From positions 1-41,236 of the forward strand of contig CAKUBJ010000015.1 of assembly GCA_934636905.1 (NCBI GenBank): a stretch of 41,236 nucleotides of DNA, written 5' to 3'. Origin of the DNA: an uncultured Dysosmobacter sp. (GTDB taxonomy: Bacteria > Bacillota > Clostridia > Oscillospirales > Oscillospiraceae). Below, piece by piece: positions 1-6,683 of this stretch; positions within the stretch are counted from its first letter, which is position 1; each line of letters begins with the position of its first letter. The notes beneath the pieces are model-generated. The model was given only the letters and a program-made list of their open reading frames with translations. It had not been told where the DNA came from and made no database searches. A program made the translations under genes and the position numbers.

Positions 1-52
1 CTTGTATTCACACAGGGATTGCCCATTTTTGACGCCATTTATGATGCGTTTT

Positions 53-148
53 TTCACACCACTTTTCCCACCTCAAATGGGCTTTACACCACTTTTCCTG
101 CCTGAAAAATAGTGGTTAATTTTCGTCAGACCACAACATATTGTGGTC
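53..148. promoter_or_regulatory. Cluster of GTGGT half-sites (possible operator region)
   Basis: Two 21-bp near-identical direct repeats (53-73 and 83-103, 18 of 21 matching, 30 bp apart) each carry the core ACCACTTTT. An inverted half-site (AGTGGT, 111-116) and a 20-bp palindrome (129-148, arms GACCACAA/TTGTGGTC around CATA) follow. Read on the minus strand these are repeated AAGTGGTGT motifs that resemble MraZ-type boxes, and they would control a gene beyond the left edge. The repeats are visible; the regulator is a guess. Confidence 0.35.
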
Positions 149-199
149 GATTTCCTCAAAAATCAGACCCCTTAAATTTAGGTATCCGAACAATAGGTA

Positions 200-233
200 A
201 AGAAAAGCCCCGGAAAACCGAAGTTTCCCGGGG
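200..233 (-). terminator. Intrinsic terminator of rplM-rpsI
   Basis: On the minus strand an 11-bp stem (CCCCGGGAAAC paired with GTTTTCCGGGG, one G-T wobble) closes on a UUCG tetraloop and is followed by CTTTTCTTT. It lies 15 bp past the rpsI stop. Confidence 0.9.
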
Positions 234-247
234 AAAATAGAACTTTT

Positions 248-652
248 TTAGCGCTTGGAGAACTGAGGCGCGCGACGAGCGGCCTTCAGACCGTACTTCT
301 TGCGCTCCTTCATGCGGGGATCGCGGGTCAGGAAACCGGCCTTCTTCAGGATGGCGCGGTTATCCTCGCTGGCCAGCAGCAGGGCGCGGGCCACACCGTG
401 ACGCAGGGCGCCGGCCTGACCGGACACGCCGCCGCCGGTGACGGTGGCAACGATGTCCATCTTGCCGACATTGCCGGTAGCCTCCAGAGGCTGACGGACA
501 ACCATCTTCAGCGTTTCCAGACCGAAGTAATCGTCAATGTCGCGGCCGTTGATGGTGATGGCGCCGGTGCCGTTGGGGAACAGATGGACACGGGCCACGG
601 AGGACTTGCGGCGGCCGGTGCCATACAGATAAGGCTTCTTAGACTGATACAT
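248..652 (-). CDS. rpsI: Small ribosomal subunit protein S9
   Basis: A 134-residue S9 protein of the 30S subunit, whose C-terminal tail reaches the decoding centre next to tRNA. The N-terminus ([19 protein letters not shown]) and the C-terminal RRAPQFSKR tail are diagnostic, and the length is normal. It follows rplM by 14 bp in the usual L13-S9 pair, and a UUCG-loop terminator follows it. It is probably controlled from the rplM promoter and leader. Nothing is unusual. Confidence 0.98.
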   Translation of the reverse strand: MYQSKKPYLYGTGRRKSSVARVHLFPNGTGAITINGRDIDDYFGLETLKMVVRQPLEATGNVGKMDIVATVTGGGVSGQAGALRHGVARALLLASEDNRAILKKAGFLTRDPRMKERKKYGLKAARRAPQFSKR

Positions 653-666
653 TCTCTTATTCCTCC

Positions 667-1092
667 TTACTCCAGCACGATGGGCTTCTGAGCCTGCTGC
701 TCATAGTTGGCGTCAGCGTAGATGTGCAGGCGCTTCAGAGAATCCTTGCAGACGGTGTTCCGGGGCATCATGCCGCGGACTGCAACCCGCATCGCGGTTT
801 CGGGCTTCTCCTGCATCAGGATGCGGTACTTGGTTTCCTTCAGGCCGCCAATCCAGCCGGAGTGCGTCCGGTAGATCTTCTGCTCGGGCTTCTTGCCGGT
901 GAGGACAGCCTGGCCGGCGTTGATGATGATGACGTTGTCACCGCAGTCGGCATGGGGAGTGTAGGTAACCTTGGTCTTGCCGCGCAGCAGGTCGGCAGCC
1001 CGGACAGCGGTCTTGCCGAGAGGCTTGCCGGCAGCGTCCAGGATGTACCACTTGCGCTCAATGTTGGCCTTGTTCGCCATAAAAGTGGACAT
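667..1092 (-). CDS. rplM: Large ribosomal subunit protein L13
   Basis: A 141-residue L13 protein, an early assembly protein of the 50S subunit. Family landmarks are [12 protein letters not shown], the GDNVIIINA segment and the RGMMPRN motif. The chosen ATG follows an ACGGAGGAAAC ribosome site; a second in-frame ATG four codons later ([11 protein letters not shown]) is an alternative start, placing it nearer the usual family N-terminus. It is first in the rplM-rpsI operon, behind a strong promoter and a structured leader. Confidence 0.98.
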   Translation of the reverse strand: MSTFMANKANIERKWYILDAAGKPLGKTAVRAADLLRGKTKVTYTPHADCGDNVIIINAGQAVLTGKKPEQKIYRTHSGWIGGLKETKYRILMQEKPETAMRVAVRGMMPRNTVCKDSLKRLHIYADANYEQQAQKPIVLE

Positions 1093-1162
1093 GGATCGTT
1101 TCCTCCGTATATCAATTTGATTTCTTTACAAATCAAGCGCTCCGGGGTAAAATCGGAGCAAG
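1093..1162 (-). promoter_or_regulatory. Structured rplM 5' leader (candidate L13 leader)
   Basis: Between the promoter and rplM the transcript can form two hairpins: GCTCCG/CGGAGC (1139-1159) and TTGATTT/AAATCAA (1117-1136). The ribosome site follows directly. Firmicute rplM genes often carry an autoregulatory L13 leader of this size. The hairpins are visible; assignment to that family is by position and was not tested against a covariance model. Confidence 0.45.
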
Positions 1163-1166
1163 GATA

Positions 1167-1195
1167 GTTATACCATGAATGTCCGGCGGTGTCAA
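1167..1195 (-). promoter_or_regulatory. Sigma-A promoter of rplM-rpsI
   Basis: TTGACA, a 17-bp spacer and TATAAC: a near-consensus housekeeping promoter about 75 bp upstream of rplM, as expected for a ribosomal protein operon. Confidence 0.88.
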
Positions 1196-1275
1196 TGCGA
1201 TTTTTATTTATCTTGTGAAAAACTCAAAATATCTTTATTTTTCTTTGAATATCTCGCAAATGCTCAATCTCTATT

Positions 1276-1311
1276 TTCAAAAATGCCGCAGGGCACGGAG
1301 CACCCTGCGGC
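1276..1311 (-). terminator. Terminator of yaaL-bofA
   Basis: Perfect 9-bp stem GCCGCAGGG/CCCTGCGGC followed on the minus strand by ATTTTTG, 17 bp after the bofA stop. Confidence 0.85.
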
Positions 1312-1328
1312 AGCAGCGGTATGTATGC

Positions 1329-1592
1329 TCAGAGAACCCACTGCACCAGCAGCAGAAGGAGAAAGCCCGGCAGCCCCAGAATGCCGATGGTCAGCGCGTT
1401 TCCAAGATTCAGCCCCAGGGCAATGCCGGTGAAGGCGGCGGTGGCATTCACCGCCCACAGGGCTGCGAAACCCAGCGCCGTGTTGACCAGCAGCTTCAGC
1501 ACCAGCTTCAGGGGGGTGCTGAAAAGCCGCAGCAGAGTAATGAGAAAGAAGGCCAGCAGCAGCCCGGCAATGATTTTCTGATTCAAATCCAT
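1329..1592 (-). CDS. bofA: BofA family protein (pro-sigma-K processing inhibitor type)
   Basis: An 87-residue hydrophobic protein with two to three predicted membrane helices. The central segment (LKLLVNTALGFAALWAVN) resembles the BofA family LKLLINALIG-type signature. In Bacillus BofA holds the SpoIVFB protease inactive and so delays sigma-K activation in the mother cell; whether that role holds here is unknown. It overlaps the end of the YaaL gene by 10 bp, and the yaaL-bofA pairing is conserved in Firmicutes, which strengthens the call. It supports membership of a spore-forming lineage. Confidence 0.8.
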   Translation of the reverse strand: MDLNQKIIAGLLLAFFLITLLRLFSTPLKLVLKLLVNTALGFAALWAVNATAAFTGIALGLNLGNALTIGILGLPGFLLLLLVQWVL

Positions 1593-1840
1593 GCGGCATC
1601 TCCCTTTCCGGTTTTCGCGGCGGCGGTGCTTTCCGCTCCCCGTAGCTTCAGCACCCGGAGATAATAGTCACAGCGGGCTTTGGCGGCGCTGATGCGGTAG
1701 ACGCAGGAGTCCACCAACTCCGGAGCCACGGCCAGATCGAACTGGCGGTAGGCCAGCGCAAGCTCACTCTGGGCGGCTTTCAGCTCTGCCTGCAGGGTCA
1801 GGATCTCCGGATCTGCAGAATGTTTTTTTGCGTGTTTCAT
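1583..1840 (-). CDS. DUF2508 (YaaL-like) small protein
   Basis: An 85-residue soluble helical protein of unknown biochemical role, matching the YaaL/DUF2508 pattern: repeated short helices with a C-terminal YRISAAKARCDYYLRVLK segment. The reading frame stays open far upstream, but the ATG behind the GGAGGGGA site fits family length and avoids overlap with tadA. It is translationally coupled to bofA by a 10-bp overlap. In Bacillus the order is recR-yaaL-bofA; recR is not here. Confidence 0.72.
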   Translation of the reverse strand: MKHAKKHSADPEILTLQAELKAAQSELALAYRQFDLAVAPELVDSCVYRISAAKARCDYYLRVLKLRGAESTAAAKTGKGDAAWI

Positions 1841-1915
1841 GGCAGTCCCCTCCACATCATACAGTGTACGGAGAGTTTGGACAAATATGCCAATTTTCAT
1901 ACAGGAGGGATTCCC

Positions 1916-2383
1916 GTGACAGATCGACAGGAATTTTACATGGCACAGGCACTGGCGCTGGCTCAGGAGGCCGCGGAAGCAGGGGAGGTGCCGGTGGGCT
2001 GCGTCATCGTCCGGAACGGGGAGGTCATCGGCTGGGGACGGAACCGCCGGGAGGAGAAGCAGGCAGTTTTCTCCCACGCGGAAATGGAGGCCATGGCCCA
2101 GGCCAACGCGTGCCTTGGCAGCTGGCGGCTGGACGACTGTGAACTGTATGTGACGCTGGAACCGTGCCCCATGTGCGCCGGCGCCATTCTGAACGCCCGG
2201 ATTCCCCGCGTGTTCTACGGCGCCCGGGACAGTGTTTCCGGCGCCTGCGGCGGCATCACCAACCTCTTTATGGAAGAGTTCCCCAGCCGGCCTGCACTGG
2301 TGGGAGGGATTCTGGAGGAGGAATGCCGGAAGCTTCTGTCCGACTTTTTCGAGGGAATCCGGCAGGAAAAGCAGTTGACATAA
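1916..2383 (+). CDS. tadA: tRNA-specific adenosine-34 deaminase
   Basis: Deaminates A34 to inosine in the anticodon of tRNA-Arg(ACG). The 155-residue protein has the zinc deaminase motifs: His54 and catalytic Glu56 in SHAEMEAM, and Cys84/Cys87 in EPCPMCAGA. The start is a GTG seven bases after a perfect AGGAGG; the longer open frame has no ribosome site and overlaps yaaL. It is divergent from yaaL across 75 bp. In Bacillus tadA precedes the SRP RNA gene and dnaX; neither was recognised downstream here. Confidence 0.95.
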   Translation: MTDRQEFYMAQALALAQEAAEAGEVPVGCVIVRNGEVIGWGRNRREEKQAVFSHAEMEAMAQANACLGSWRLDDCELYVTLEPCPMCAGAILNARIPRVFYGARDSVSGACGGITNLFMEEFPSRPALVGGILEEECRKLLSDFFEGIRQEKQLT

Positions 2384-2511
2384 AAATTTCCGGAAATCCC
2401 GCGGAGATTTAAGACTTTTGTAACAACTTCTGCTGGTTTGCTTAATAATTCTCCTGTATCTTAATACTTGCAAGAGACAAAACTTCTTTTCATCCAATCT
2501 TCCCAATCATA

Positions 2512-2545
2512 TGCGAAAAGGCCGCTGAAAGGCGGTCTTTTCGTA
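2512..2545. terminator. Bidirectional terminator between tadA and the rluD-like gene
   Basis: A hairpin with A-tract and T-tract arms (GCGAAAAG and CTTTTCGT) around a GGCCGC/GCGGTC core. It can end transcription from either side. Confidence 0.55.
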
Positions 2546-2669
2546 TGTCTGCCATAAATCCGGAAATCCTGTACGCCGGAAAGCGCCCTGTGAAAGAAAC
2601 CCGGGCGGAGCACCCCTCCCGGGTATCTTTCGTAACGATCTTCCTTCCCGCTGCGCAAGTCTTCCGGGG

Positions 2670-2711
2670 TTATCGACAGTCTCAGCAGGGAGCCGAATAT
2701 CGGCTCCCTGC
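2670..2711 (-). repeat. Fragment of the dispersed hairpin repeat
   Basis: On the minus strand a perfect 12-bp hairpin (GCAGGGAGCCGA arms, three-base loop) is followed by GAGACTGTCGATAA. The same 14-mer follows the left hairpin of the full repeat at 8626-8831. The remaining core is absent. It lies 50 bp past the stop of the rluD-like gene. Confidence 0.5.
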
Positions 2712-2760
2712 TTTGTTCTGCTTTCGTTTTGCTGTTCTCTTACTCACCTTACCGCAGCGC

Positions 2761-3678
2761 TCAGCGCGCCATGCGGCGGTATTTTTCCAGCTGCCGTTGA
2801 AACTCCTCCGGCAGGGGGCAGGTCAGTTCCACCGGCGCCCCCGTCCGGGGATGGAGAAAGCGCAGCCCCACGGCGTGCAGGCACTGCCCGTTCAGCCCGG
2901 GTACCGGCTTTTTGCTGCCGTACACCGTGTCCCCCAGAATGGGATGGCCGATGTAGGCCATATGCACCCGGATCTGGTGGGTGCGCCCCGTTTCCAGACG
3001 GCACTCCACATAGGCCGCACCGGGATACCGTTCCAGCACCTGCCAGTGGGTCACGGCATTCCGTCCCCCGGCCACCACCGCCATCTTCTTCCGATCTGCC
3101 GGGCAGCGGCCAATGGGGGCATTCACCGTGCCGGCGTCCTCCCGGAGATTCCCGGTGACAATGCAGCGGTACGTCCGTGCCAGCGTGTGATCCTGCAGCT
3201 GCGCCGCCAGACGCACATGGGCAAAGTCGTTCTTGGCGGCAATAATCAGCCCGGAGGTGTCCCGGTCGATCCGGTGGACGATGCCGGGGCGCAGTTCCCC
3301 GTTGATGCCGGAGAGGGAGTCGCCGCAGTGGTACAGCAGGGCGTTCACCAGCGTCCCGTCGGGGTGTCCCGGGGCGGGATGCACCACCAGCCCCTTGGGC
3401 TTGTTGACCACAATCACGTCGTCGTCCTCATACACCACGTCCAGTGGGATGTCCTGCGGGACAATCTCCACCGCCTCCGGCTCCGGAAGCAGCAGGGACA
3501 CGGCTTCCGTCCCGGTGAGGCGGGTATTTTTCGTCAGGGGCTTCCCCCCTGCCGTCACCCGGCCATCCTCCGCCAGCTTCTGTACGGCGGAGCGGGTCAG
3601 TTCCGTCCGCTCCGCCAGCCATGCGTCCAGACGCTTCCCGGCGTCCTCACCGGCTGCCTGCAGAATCAGCGGCTCCAT
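2761..3678 (-). CDS. RluA/RluD family 23S rRNA pseudouridine synthase
   Basis: A 305-residue pseudouridine synthase that isomerises uridines in large-subunit rRNA (RluD/YlyB type). An N-terminal S4-like RNA-binding domain covers residues ~13-60. The catalytic motif GIVHRIDRDTSGL contains the presumed nucleophile Asp138. The C-terminal GRTHQIRVHMAYIGHPILGD block is the family signature. The ATG follows AGGAGG and lies 32 bp inside the end of lspA, so the two are translationally coupled; lspA next to an rluD-like gene is common in Firmicutes. The exact target uridines cannot be read from sequence. Confidence 0.93.
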   Translation of the reverse strand: MEPLILQAAGEDAGKRLDAWLAERTELTRSAVQKLAEDGRVTAGGKPLTKNTRLTGTEAVSLLLPEPEAVEIVPQDIPLDVVYEDDDVIVVNKPKGLVVHPAPGHPDGTLVNALLYHCGDSLSGINGELRPGIVHRIDRDTSGLIIAAKNDFAHVRLAAQLQDHTLARTYRCIVTGNLREDAGTVNAPIGRCPADRKKMAVVAGGRNAVTHWQVLERYPGAAYVECRLETGRTHQIRVHMAYIGHPILGDTVYGSKKPVPGLNGQCLHAVGLRFLHPRTGAPVELTCPLPEEFQRQLEKYRRMAR

Positions 3679-4150
3679 CCGGCTTCCTCCTGTCGTGTTT
3701 TTCGTAAATCAGCACATAGTAAAGGGCGCCCAGAATCGCCCCGGACACCACGCAGATGTCCGCCACGTTGAAGGTGGGATAGCTGAGCCAGAACTGAAAG
3801 TGGAGCATATCCACCACATAGCCCAGCCGCAGGCGGTCAATGAGGTTGCCGATGCCGCCGGAGAGAATCAGGCAGCAGGCGCAGATGCCCAGCGGGTGCC
3901 GCACAATCCTCCGCACAAGCACCCACAGCACCGCCAGAATAATCCCGCCGGTGACCCCCAGCAGCAGCCATTTCTGGCCGGAAAAGCTGGACCACGCGGC
4001 GCCGTAATTGTGGACGCGCATCAGTTCCAGAAATCCGGGGAACAGCGGCGCCGTTTCCCACAGTTCCAGATGCGATACCGTCCACGCCTTGACCCACTGA
4101 TCAAGCCCCAGCAGCGCCGTACCCAGCAGTCCGAAAATCACATAATACAT
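3647..4150 (-). CDS. lspA: Lipoprotein signal peptidase (signal peptidase II)
   Basis: Membrane aspartyl protease that removes signal peptides from prolipoproteins after Lgt lipidation. The 167-residue protein has four hydrophobic segments. It carries the motifs GGIGNLIDRLRLGYVVDMLHF (Asp114) and FNVADICVV (Asp131), which supply the catalytic pair. The ATG follows AAAGGAG. It is first in the pair with the rluD-like gene. Likely substrates in this window include LivK. The C-terminal KHDRRKPDG tail is cytosolic and variable. Confidence 0.96.
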   Translation of the reverse strand: MYYVIFGLLGTALLGLDQWVKAWTVSHLELWETAPLFPGFLELMRVHNYGAAWSSFSGQKWLLLGVTGGIILAVLWVLVRRIVRHPLGICACCLILSGGIGNLIDRLRLGYVVDMLHFQFWLSYPTFNVADICVVSGAILGALYYVLIYEKHDRRKPDGAADSAGSR

Positions 4151-4212
4151 AGTTGCTCCTTTTCATGGGCAGCCCCTCGATGCCTCCCATGCGCGTTTTG
4201 GAAGTTACCGCC

Positions 4213-4241
4213 AGTATACAGGATTCCCCTGCAAAAAGCAA
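4213..4241 (-). promoter_or_regulatory. Promoter of lspA
   Basis: TTGCTT, 17-bp spacer, TATACT on the minus strand, 63 bp upstream of lspA. It is back to back with the thioesterase promoter. Confidence 0.65.
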
Positions 4242-4272
4242 CAGGAGGCGGCGCCGCACCTTCTCCGCGGCA

Positions 4273-4301
4273 TTGCAGAAATCGGGATTTTGTGGTATAT
4301 T
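4273..4301 (+). promoter_or_regulatory. Promoter of the acyl-ACP thioesterase gene
   Basis: TTGCAG, 17-bp spacer, TATATT with an extended TGG just before the -10 box, 33 bp upstream of the start codon. Confidence 0.7.
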
Positions 4302-4334
4302 CCATAAAAGAAATTTTGAGAAAGAGGGAGACGG

Positions 4335-5084
4335 ATGAAGGATTTTCGGCAGGAACTGTACGAAAACGGCTACTTTCGGCAGGAAGAACTGGGCTTTGCC
4401 GACTGTGACCGGTATCAGCGGGTCAGGGTTTCCAGCCTGCTGAACAAGGCGGCGGTCTTTGCAGGGTACGATTACAACGCCCGGGGGCTGACCCACGACA
4501 TGCTTTTTGACATGGGGGAGGTGTTTCTCCTCTCCCGGCTGGCCATGCGGATTCACCGCATTCCCATGGCGGGGGATGTGCTGGATATTGTCACCTATGA
4601 AAACGGCGCCAGAGGCGCCCATATGCAGCGGGTGTATGAGATGAAGGATCAGACCGGGGCGGTGCGGGTGTCCATCAAGAGCGACTGGATTCTGGTCAAC
4701 CCTGCCACCCGGAAGATCATGCGCCCCTCCGCCTTTACTGCCAAGCCCCTGATGACCTGCGACCGGGTGATTGACTGCCCGGATCCGAAAAAAATCCTGC
4801 TGCCCCGGGAGGGACTGGAGGAACTGGGAACCCGGCAGGTAGTCTGGTCGGATCTGGACGGCAACGGCCACGTCTTCAGCGCCAATTACGGCGACATCAT
4901 CTGGGACTACCTGCCCCGGGATCTTCAGGAACTGACGCCCCGGGAGTTCTACATCAATTACAGCCACGAGGCCACTTTCGGCGAGAAATTGCGGCTGGTG
5001 GGCTTCCGGAATCCCGACGGCAGCTATCTCATGGAGGGGGTTGGCCCCCATGCCGCCTGCTTCACCGCCCTGTGCGTATTCTGA
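4335..5084 (+). CDS. Acyl-ACP thioesterase (FatA/FatB-like, double hotdog)
   Basis: Releases free fatty acids from acyl carrier protein. The 249-residue length fits bacterial acyl-ACP thioesterases, made of two hotdog folds. The N-terminal half has CDRYQRVRVSSLLNKA. The C-terminal half has DLDGNGHVFSANYGDIIW, the counterpart of the DxNxHVNN catalytic region in the second fold. The ATG follows GAGGGAG. It is a single-gene unit with its own promoter, divergent from lspA. Acyl chain-length specificity cannot be judged. Confidence 0.88.
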   Translation: MKDFRQELYENGYFRQEELGFADCDRYQRVRVSSLLNKAAVFAGYDYNARGLTHDMLFDMGEVFLLSRLAMRIHRIPMAGDVLDIVTYENGARGAHMQRVYEMKDQTGAVRVSIKSDWILVNPATRKIMRPSAFTAKPLMTCDRVIDCPDPKKILLPREGLEELGTRQVVWSDLDGNGHVFSANYGDIIWDYLPRDLQELTPREFYINYSHEATFGEKLRLVGFRNPDGSYLMEGVGPHAACFTALCVF

Positions 5085-5144
5085 AGCCCGCAAAGGAGCC
5101 AACGGGAGGATTTTCCGCTGAAAGCAGCTGCATTTCCCGGCAGT

Positions 5145-5165
5145 CATTGTCAACGCATTGTCAAC
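5145..5165. repeat. Tandem CATTGTCAAC repeat
   Basis: The 10-mer CATTGTCAAC occurs twice with one base between, in the AT-rich region upstream of the broken surface-protein gene. It may be an operator; no regulator is identified. Confidence 0.4.
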
Positions 5166-5299
5166 AATTCACGAATAGCACAAAAATACGGGCTTGATTT
5201 TGCATGGCTTCCCATATTAAAATATTAATACGTTATCATGCTTTGGTATGAATCTTTAACATACTAACATAGTAATTCATCTGTTTAGGAGGTATCATT

Positions 5300-6566
5300 A
5301 TGAGCGCCCCGGGGAAAAAGTCCATGAAACGAAAACGTATCATCAGTCACCGTGGGGACGAAGGACGGTGAACTTTATGCCGACGTCAGCTACATGGTGA
5401 AGGACGCTCCCTATGAGGGCTACGACGCCAACGGCGGCATGGTGTTCCGGAACACCTACACCGGCTCCGAAGTGGTGCCTGCCACCGGAACCCTGCGCAT
5501 TTCCAAGACCGTCAGCGGCAGCGGCGCAGATCAGAACGGCGTCTTCCAATTCCGGGTTCTGGTGGGTTCTGTCAACGGAGGCTACAGCGGCGTCGCCTTT
5601 ACCGACGGTGCTGCCACGGTTTCTGTCAAAGCCGGCAGCCATGTGGACATTCAGGGTCTGCCTGCCGGCACTTCCTACAGTGTGACGGAACTTTCTTCCG
5701 CCGGCTATACGGTAACCTCCCGGAACACGGAGGGAACCATTCTCAAAGATGACACCGTCACCGCTTCTTTCAACAATCATAAGAGTTCCAGTAAAAAGGA
5801 TGACGACGACGGCGGCGACACGCCGGCTCTGAACCGGGAGGAGCATTACGCCTATATCATCGGCTACAAGGACGGCCTGCTCCGCCCCAACGGCAACATC
5901 AGCCGGGGCGAGGTGGTAACCATTTTCTTCCGTCTGCTCAGGGATTCGGTTCGCGCCGAGTATTGGAGCCAGACAAATCCCTATTCCGACGTCCCGGTGG
6001 ATATGTGGTGCAACAACGCCATTTCCACCCTGACCAATATGGGCATCATCTCCGGCTACAGCGACGGAACCTTCCGCCCCGGTGACCCCATCACCCGGGC
6101 CGAACTGACAAAGATCGCCGCAGGCTTCTTCGCCGACAAGCGGGTGACCGCCCATTATGACGGCCGCTTCTCCGATGTTTCCGGCAGCGAGTGGTTCATT
6201 TCCGTGCTGGAAAAGGGCATTGAGGAGGGCATCATTCAGGGCTATCAGGACGGCACCTTTGCGCCGAATCAGTACATCACCCGCGCACAGGCCTGCACCA
6301 TCATCAACCGCACGCTGGGCAGACAGCCGGAGGCAGACCGTCTGCTGCCGGACTCCCAGATGCTGACCTGGCCGGACAGCGATCCTTCCGCCTGGTACTA
6401 CGCGCAGATGCAGGAAGCCACCAATTCCCATGATTACACCTGGGTCACCACTTCCTCCGGGAAAGTGGAAAAGTGGACAAAGAAGCTGCCGGATCGCGAC
6501 TGGGCGGCACTGGAACACATCTGGTCCCGTGCCGATTCCTCCACCGGCGGCGAGGCCATGAACTGA
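5300..6566 (+). pseudogene. Broken surface protein: pilin-type isopeptide domain plus SLH repeats
   Basis: A perfect AGGAGGT and an ATG at 5300 open a basic leader (KKSMKRKRI) typical of a signal peptide, but this frame stops at 5369-5371. The long frame begins only around 5328, just after an in-frame TGA at 5325-5327. Numbered from the GTG at 5352, it reads: the end of one pilin-like repeat (GGMVFRNTYT), a complete isopeptide-linkage domain (~46-142), a DDDDGG linker, then three SLH domains (~163-203, 210-262, 273-323). It lacks a signal peptide and ribosome site. The pattern suggests an out-of-frame deletion removing the middle of a large S-layer-anchored adhesin. An assembly collapse of internal repeats is the main alternative. 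Confidence 0.75.
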
Positions 6567-6585
6567 GAGAAGAACTTCGCCCCAT

Positions 6586-6627
6586 AAAAATCAGAACCAC
6601 CCGTTTTACGGGTGGTTCTGATTTTTT
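6586..6627. terminator. Bidirectional terminator between the surface-protein gene and pyk
   Basis: A long perfect stem (ATCAGAACCACCCG arm) with a TTTTA loop, A-rich on one flank and TTTTTT on the other, lies between two convergent genes. Confidence 0.92.
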
Positions 6628-6683
6628 CAAAATGGTTCAAACCCGGAGGCAGGATGGGTTGCCGCCTTTCCGGGATGGGGGCT

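Larger units (their letters stand above)
2384..2760. other. Gene-free region with several hairpins between tadA and the rluD-like gene
   Basis: No convincing gene. The part at about 2410-2510 is clearly AT-richer than its surroundings. Hairpins seen: 2512-2545, about 2594-2635 (GAAAGA and ACCCGGG arms) and 2685-2711. The conserved SRP RNA apical sequence expected after tadA was looked for on both strands and not found. The open frames here lack family resemblance. Confidence 0.5.

Noticed and set aside
2461..2658. 65-residue minus-strand frame between tadA and the rluD-like gene
   Set aside because: It reads through two strong hairpins, has no ribosome site and no recognisable motif.
2384..2760. 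SRP RNA or 6S RNA gene
   Set aside because: The position suggested SRP RNA, but the conserved GGAAGGAAGCAG-type apical loop is not present in a proper stem. A partial GGGAAGGAAG match on the minus strand lacks the surrounding helix.
5352..6566. Intact gene starting at GTG 5352
   Set aside because: There is no ribosome site before the GTG and no signal peptide, although pilin and SLH domains require export. A strong ribosome site and ATG lie 52 bp upstream in another frame, so a broken gene is the better reading.
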